Origin: Actinomycetota bacterium
GTDB taxonomy: Bacteria > Actinomycetota > Actinomycetes > Nanopelagicales > Nanopelagicaceae
DNA length: 64,000 nucleotides
Direction: 5' to 3'
NCBI GenBank assembly: GCA_026392845.1
Contig: JAPLBJ010000017.1
Coordinates: forward strand, 50,880 to 114,879
This document shows, piece by piece, positions 62,580 to 64,000 of the stretch (position 1 is the stretch's first letter; every line of letters begins with the position of its first letter). The position numbers were made by a program, and so were the translations under genes. Under the pieces are notes generated by a model. It saw nothing but the letters and a program-made list of their open reading frames with translations, was not told the DNA's origin and ran no database searches.

Positions 62580-64000
62580 ATGGCTAGAGCAGTCGGAATC
62601 GACTTAGGAACAACGAATAGCTGCGTATCAGTTCTCGAAGGTGGCGAGCCAACAGTTATCGCCAATGCCGAGGGCGCTCGCACTACCCCATCGATCGTTG
62701 CCTTCGCTAAAAATGGCGAAGTCTTGGTTGGTGAAGTTGCAAAGCGTCAATCAGTAACAAATGTTGAGCGCACGATTCGTTCGGTCAAGCGTCACATGGG
62801 TACTAACTGGACGATCGACATCGATGGCAAGAAGTACACATCACAAGAAATTTCTGCGCGAGTATTGCAAAAGCTCAAGCGCGATGCCGAGGCATATCTT
62901 GGCGAGACAGTAACGGATGCAGTTATCACCGTTCCTGCTTACTTCAATGAGGCACAACGTCAAGCAACAAAAGAAGCTGGCGAAATTGCCGGTCTCAATG
63001 TCTTGCGTATTATCAACGAGCCAACTGCTGCGGCGCTCGCATACGGTCTTGATAAGGCCGATCAAGAGCAGACAATTCTTGTATTCGACTTAGGTGGTGG
63101 AACTTTTGACGTTTCACTTCTTGAAATCGGCGATGGAGTTGTAGAAGTAAAAGCAACTAATGGCGATAACAATCTTGGTGGAGATGACTGGGATCAAGCA
63201 CTTGTCGATTACTTAGTTCAAACATTTGGTTCCAAGAATGGTATTGATTTAACAAAAGATAAGATGGCGATGCAACGTGTTCGTGAAGCTGCGGAAAAGG
63301 CAAAGATCGAACTTTCATCATCACAATCTGCATCAATCAACTTGCCATACATAACAGTAGATTCTGAAAAGAATCCATTGTTTATGGATGAAACAATTAC
63401 ACGTGCACAGTTCCAAACAATGACAGCAACACTTCTAGATCGTTGCAAGAAGCCTTTCCAAGCAGTTCTCAAAGATGCTGGAATTCCAATTGCAAATATT
63501 CACAGCGTTGTACTCGTTGGTGGATCAACTCGTATGCCTGCAGTTGTAGATCTTGTTCGCGAACTCACTGGAGGAAAAGAGCCAAATAAGGGCGTAAACC
63601 CTGATGAAGTTGTTGCAGTTGGTGCTTCCCTTCAAGCAGGTGTCCTCAAAGGTGAAGTAAAAGATGTATTGCTACTCGATGTAACACCACTTTCACTTGG
63701 TATCGAAACCAAGGGTGGAGTTATGACAAAGTTGATCGAGCGCAACACAACTATTCCTACAAAGCGCAGCGAAATCTTTACAACTGCTGATGATAATCAG
63801 CCAGCTGTTCAGATTCAGGCTTATCAAGGTGAGCGTGAAATGGCTACCTATAACAAGAAATTAGGAATGTTCGAACTCACTGGACTTCCACCAGCACCAC
63901 GTGGAGTTCCACAAATCGAAGTTACTTTCGATATTGATGCAAACGGAATCGTTCACGTTTCTGCAAAAGATCTTGGAACTGGAAAAGAACAGAGCATGAC
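62580..64000 (+). CDS. dnaK: Chaperone DnaK (Hsp70), 3' end outside the window
   Basis: ATP-driven chaperone. N terminus [20 protein letters not shown], phosphate loop [28 protein letters not shown] and [12 protein letters not shown] are all present. 473 codons are visible, covering the nucleotide-binding domain and the start of the substrate-binding domain ([17 protein letters not shown], near residue 365). Start ATG 62580 has AAGGAG nine bases upstream. grpE, dnaJ and hspR are expected downstream. Confidence 0.97.
   Translation, partial: MARAVGIDLGTTNSCVSVLEGGEPTVIANAEGARTTPSIVAFAKNGEVLVGEVAKRQSVTNVERTIRSVKRHMGTNWTIDIDGKKYTSQEISARVLQKLKRDAEAYLGETVTDAVITVPAYFNEAQRQATKEAGEIAGLNVLRIINEPTAAALAYGLDKADQEQTILVFDLGGGTFDVSLLEIGDGVVEVKATNGDNNLGGDDWDQALVDYLVQTFGSKNGIDLTKDKMAMQRVREAAEKAKIELSSSQSASINLPYITVDSEKNPLFMDETITRAQFQTMTATLLDRCKKPFQAVLKDAGIPIANIHSVVLVGGSTRMPAVVDLVRELTGGKEPNKGVNPDEVVAVGASLQAGVLKGEVKDVLLLDVTPLSLGIETKGGVMTKLIERNTTIPTKRSEIFTTADDNQPAVQIQAYQGEREMATYNKKLGMFELTGLPPAPRGVPQIEVTFDIDANGIVHVSAKDLGTGKEQSM

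Noticed and set aside
1544-63472. Many further ORF-track entries of 60–180 codons on the opposite strand or in shifted frames
   Set aside because: They lie inside clearly coding genes, show no domain motifs and have low-complexity composition typical of shadow frames (for example 11642–12175 antisense to rpsR/rplI and 35412–35924 antisense to the permease).
1-64000. CRISPR arrays, tRNA/rRNA genes, insertion sequences, prophage genes or att repeats
   Set aside because: I saw no regularly spaced repeats, no cloverleaf or rRNA-like segments, no transposase or integrase motifs. The sugar island has no visible mobile boundary.

Overview
The window reads as a chromosome segment of a small, streamlined, low-GC actinobacterium. 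The gene order trxB–murJ–DUF6049–NUDIX–pcnA and DUF5318–PBP1–GT87–rpsF–ssb–rpsR–rplI–dnaB is the classic actinobacterial dnaA-proximal order (compare Mycobacterium and Streptomyces). Supporting signs are a FadE5-type acyl-CoA dehydrogenase, a mycobacterial-type Dcd, a CUT1 importer without its own ATPase, and HspR-type (HAIR) repeats before dnaK. Base composition is clearly lower in GC than in typical actinobacteria, and genes are very tightly packed, with five convergent pairs sharing one tetranucleotide for both stop codons. Together this suggests a freshwater acI / Nanopelagicales organism (Candidatus Planktophila-like). That assignment is inference; no rRNA is present.

Region 1 (1–23.3 kb) is mostly core. 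It starts with a truncated trxB and the cell-envelope genes murJ and DUF6049. Next come NUDIX, a CCA-adding enzyme, an MFS carrier, DUF5318, a class A PBP and a GT87 mannosyltransferase. The ribosomal/replication operon rpsF-ssb-rpsR-rplI follows, with an S6:S18-type autoregulatory leader and a clean terminator. A 343-bp intergenic region rich in DnaA-box-like 9-mers then precedes dnaB. After that are an EamA transporter, FadE5, Dcd, LemA, HtpX, a two-component system and a membrane-linked Fe-S reductase.

Region 2 (23.4–46.7 kb) is an accessory carbohydrate island with many small divergent/convergent units: DUF4038 (GH140-like) and GH78 hydrolases, a mutarotase, a Gfo/Idh/MocA oxidoreductase, an MmgE/PrpD protein and a LacI regulator. 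It also has two mandelate-racemase-type sugar-acid dehydratases, a complete CUT2 ABC importer, an AraA/FucI-like isomerase, an SDR, a P450 and a COG3618 lactonase. It ends with a class III CoA-transferase, a 2-oxoacid dehydrogenase E1β/E1α with a stand-alone lipoyl protein, and a CitE-like lyase. The combination looks like an oxidative route for a deoxy-, branched or methylated sugar. I cannot name the substrate with confidence.

Region 3 (46.8–62.4 kb) is a complete L-rhamnoside utilisation system. A CUT1 importer (binding protein and two permeases) and a GH78 rhamnosidase lie on the + strand. They converge on a − strand operon rhaM–rhaI–rhaD/aldehyde dehydrogenase fusion–rhaB–GH78. A divergent LacI regulator and an FMN L-lactate dehydrogenase complete the path from rhamnoside to DHAP plus pyruvate. 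Three near-identical operators (TTGA--CS-TTCA-) sit at the importer promoter, the rha operon promoter and the regulator's own promoter, so one LacI protein probably controls the whole set. A second, different operator family (GAAACGWTTC) accompanies the other LacI gene in region 2.

Region 4 is the start of dnaK, preceded by two HAIR elements.
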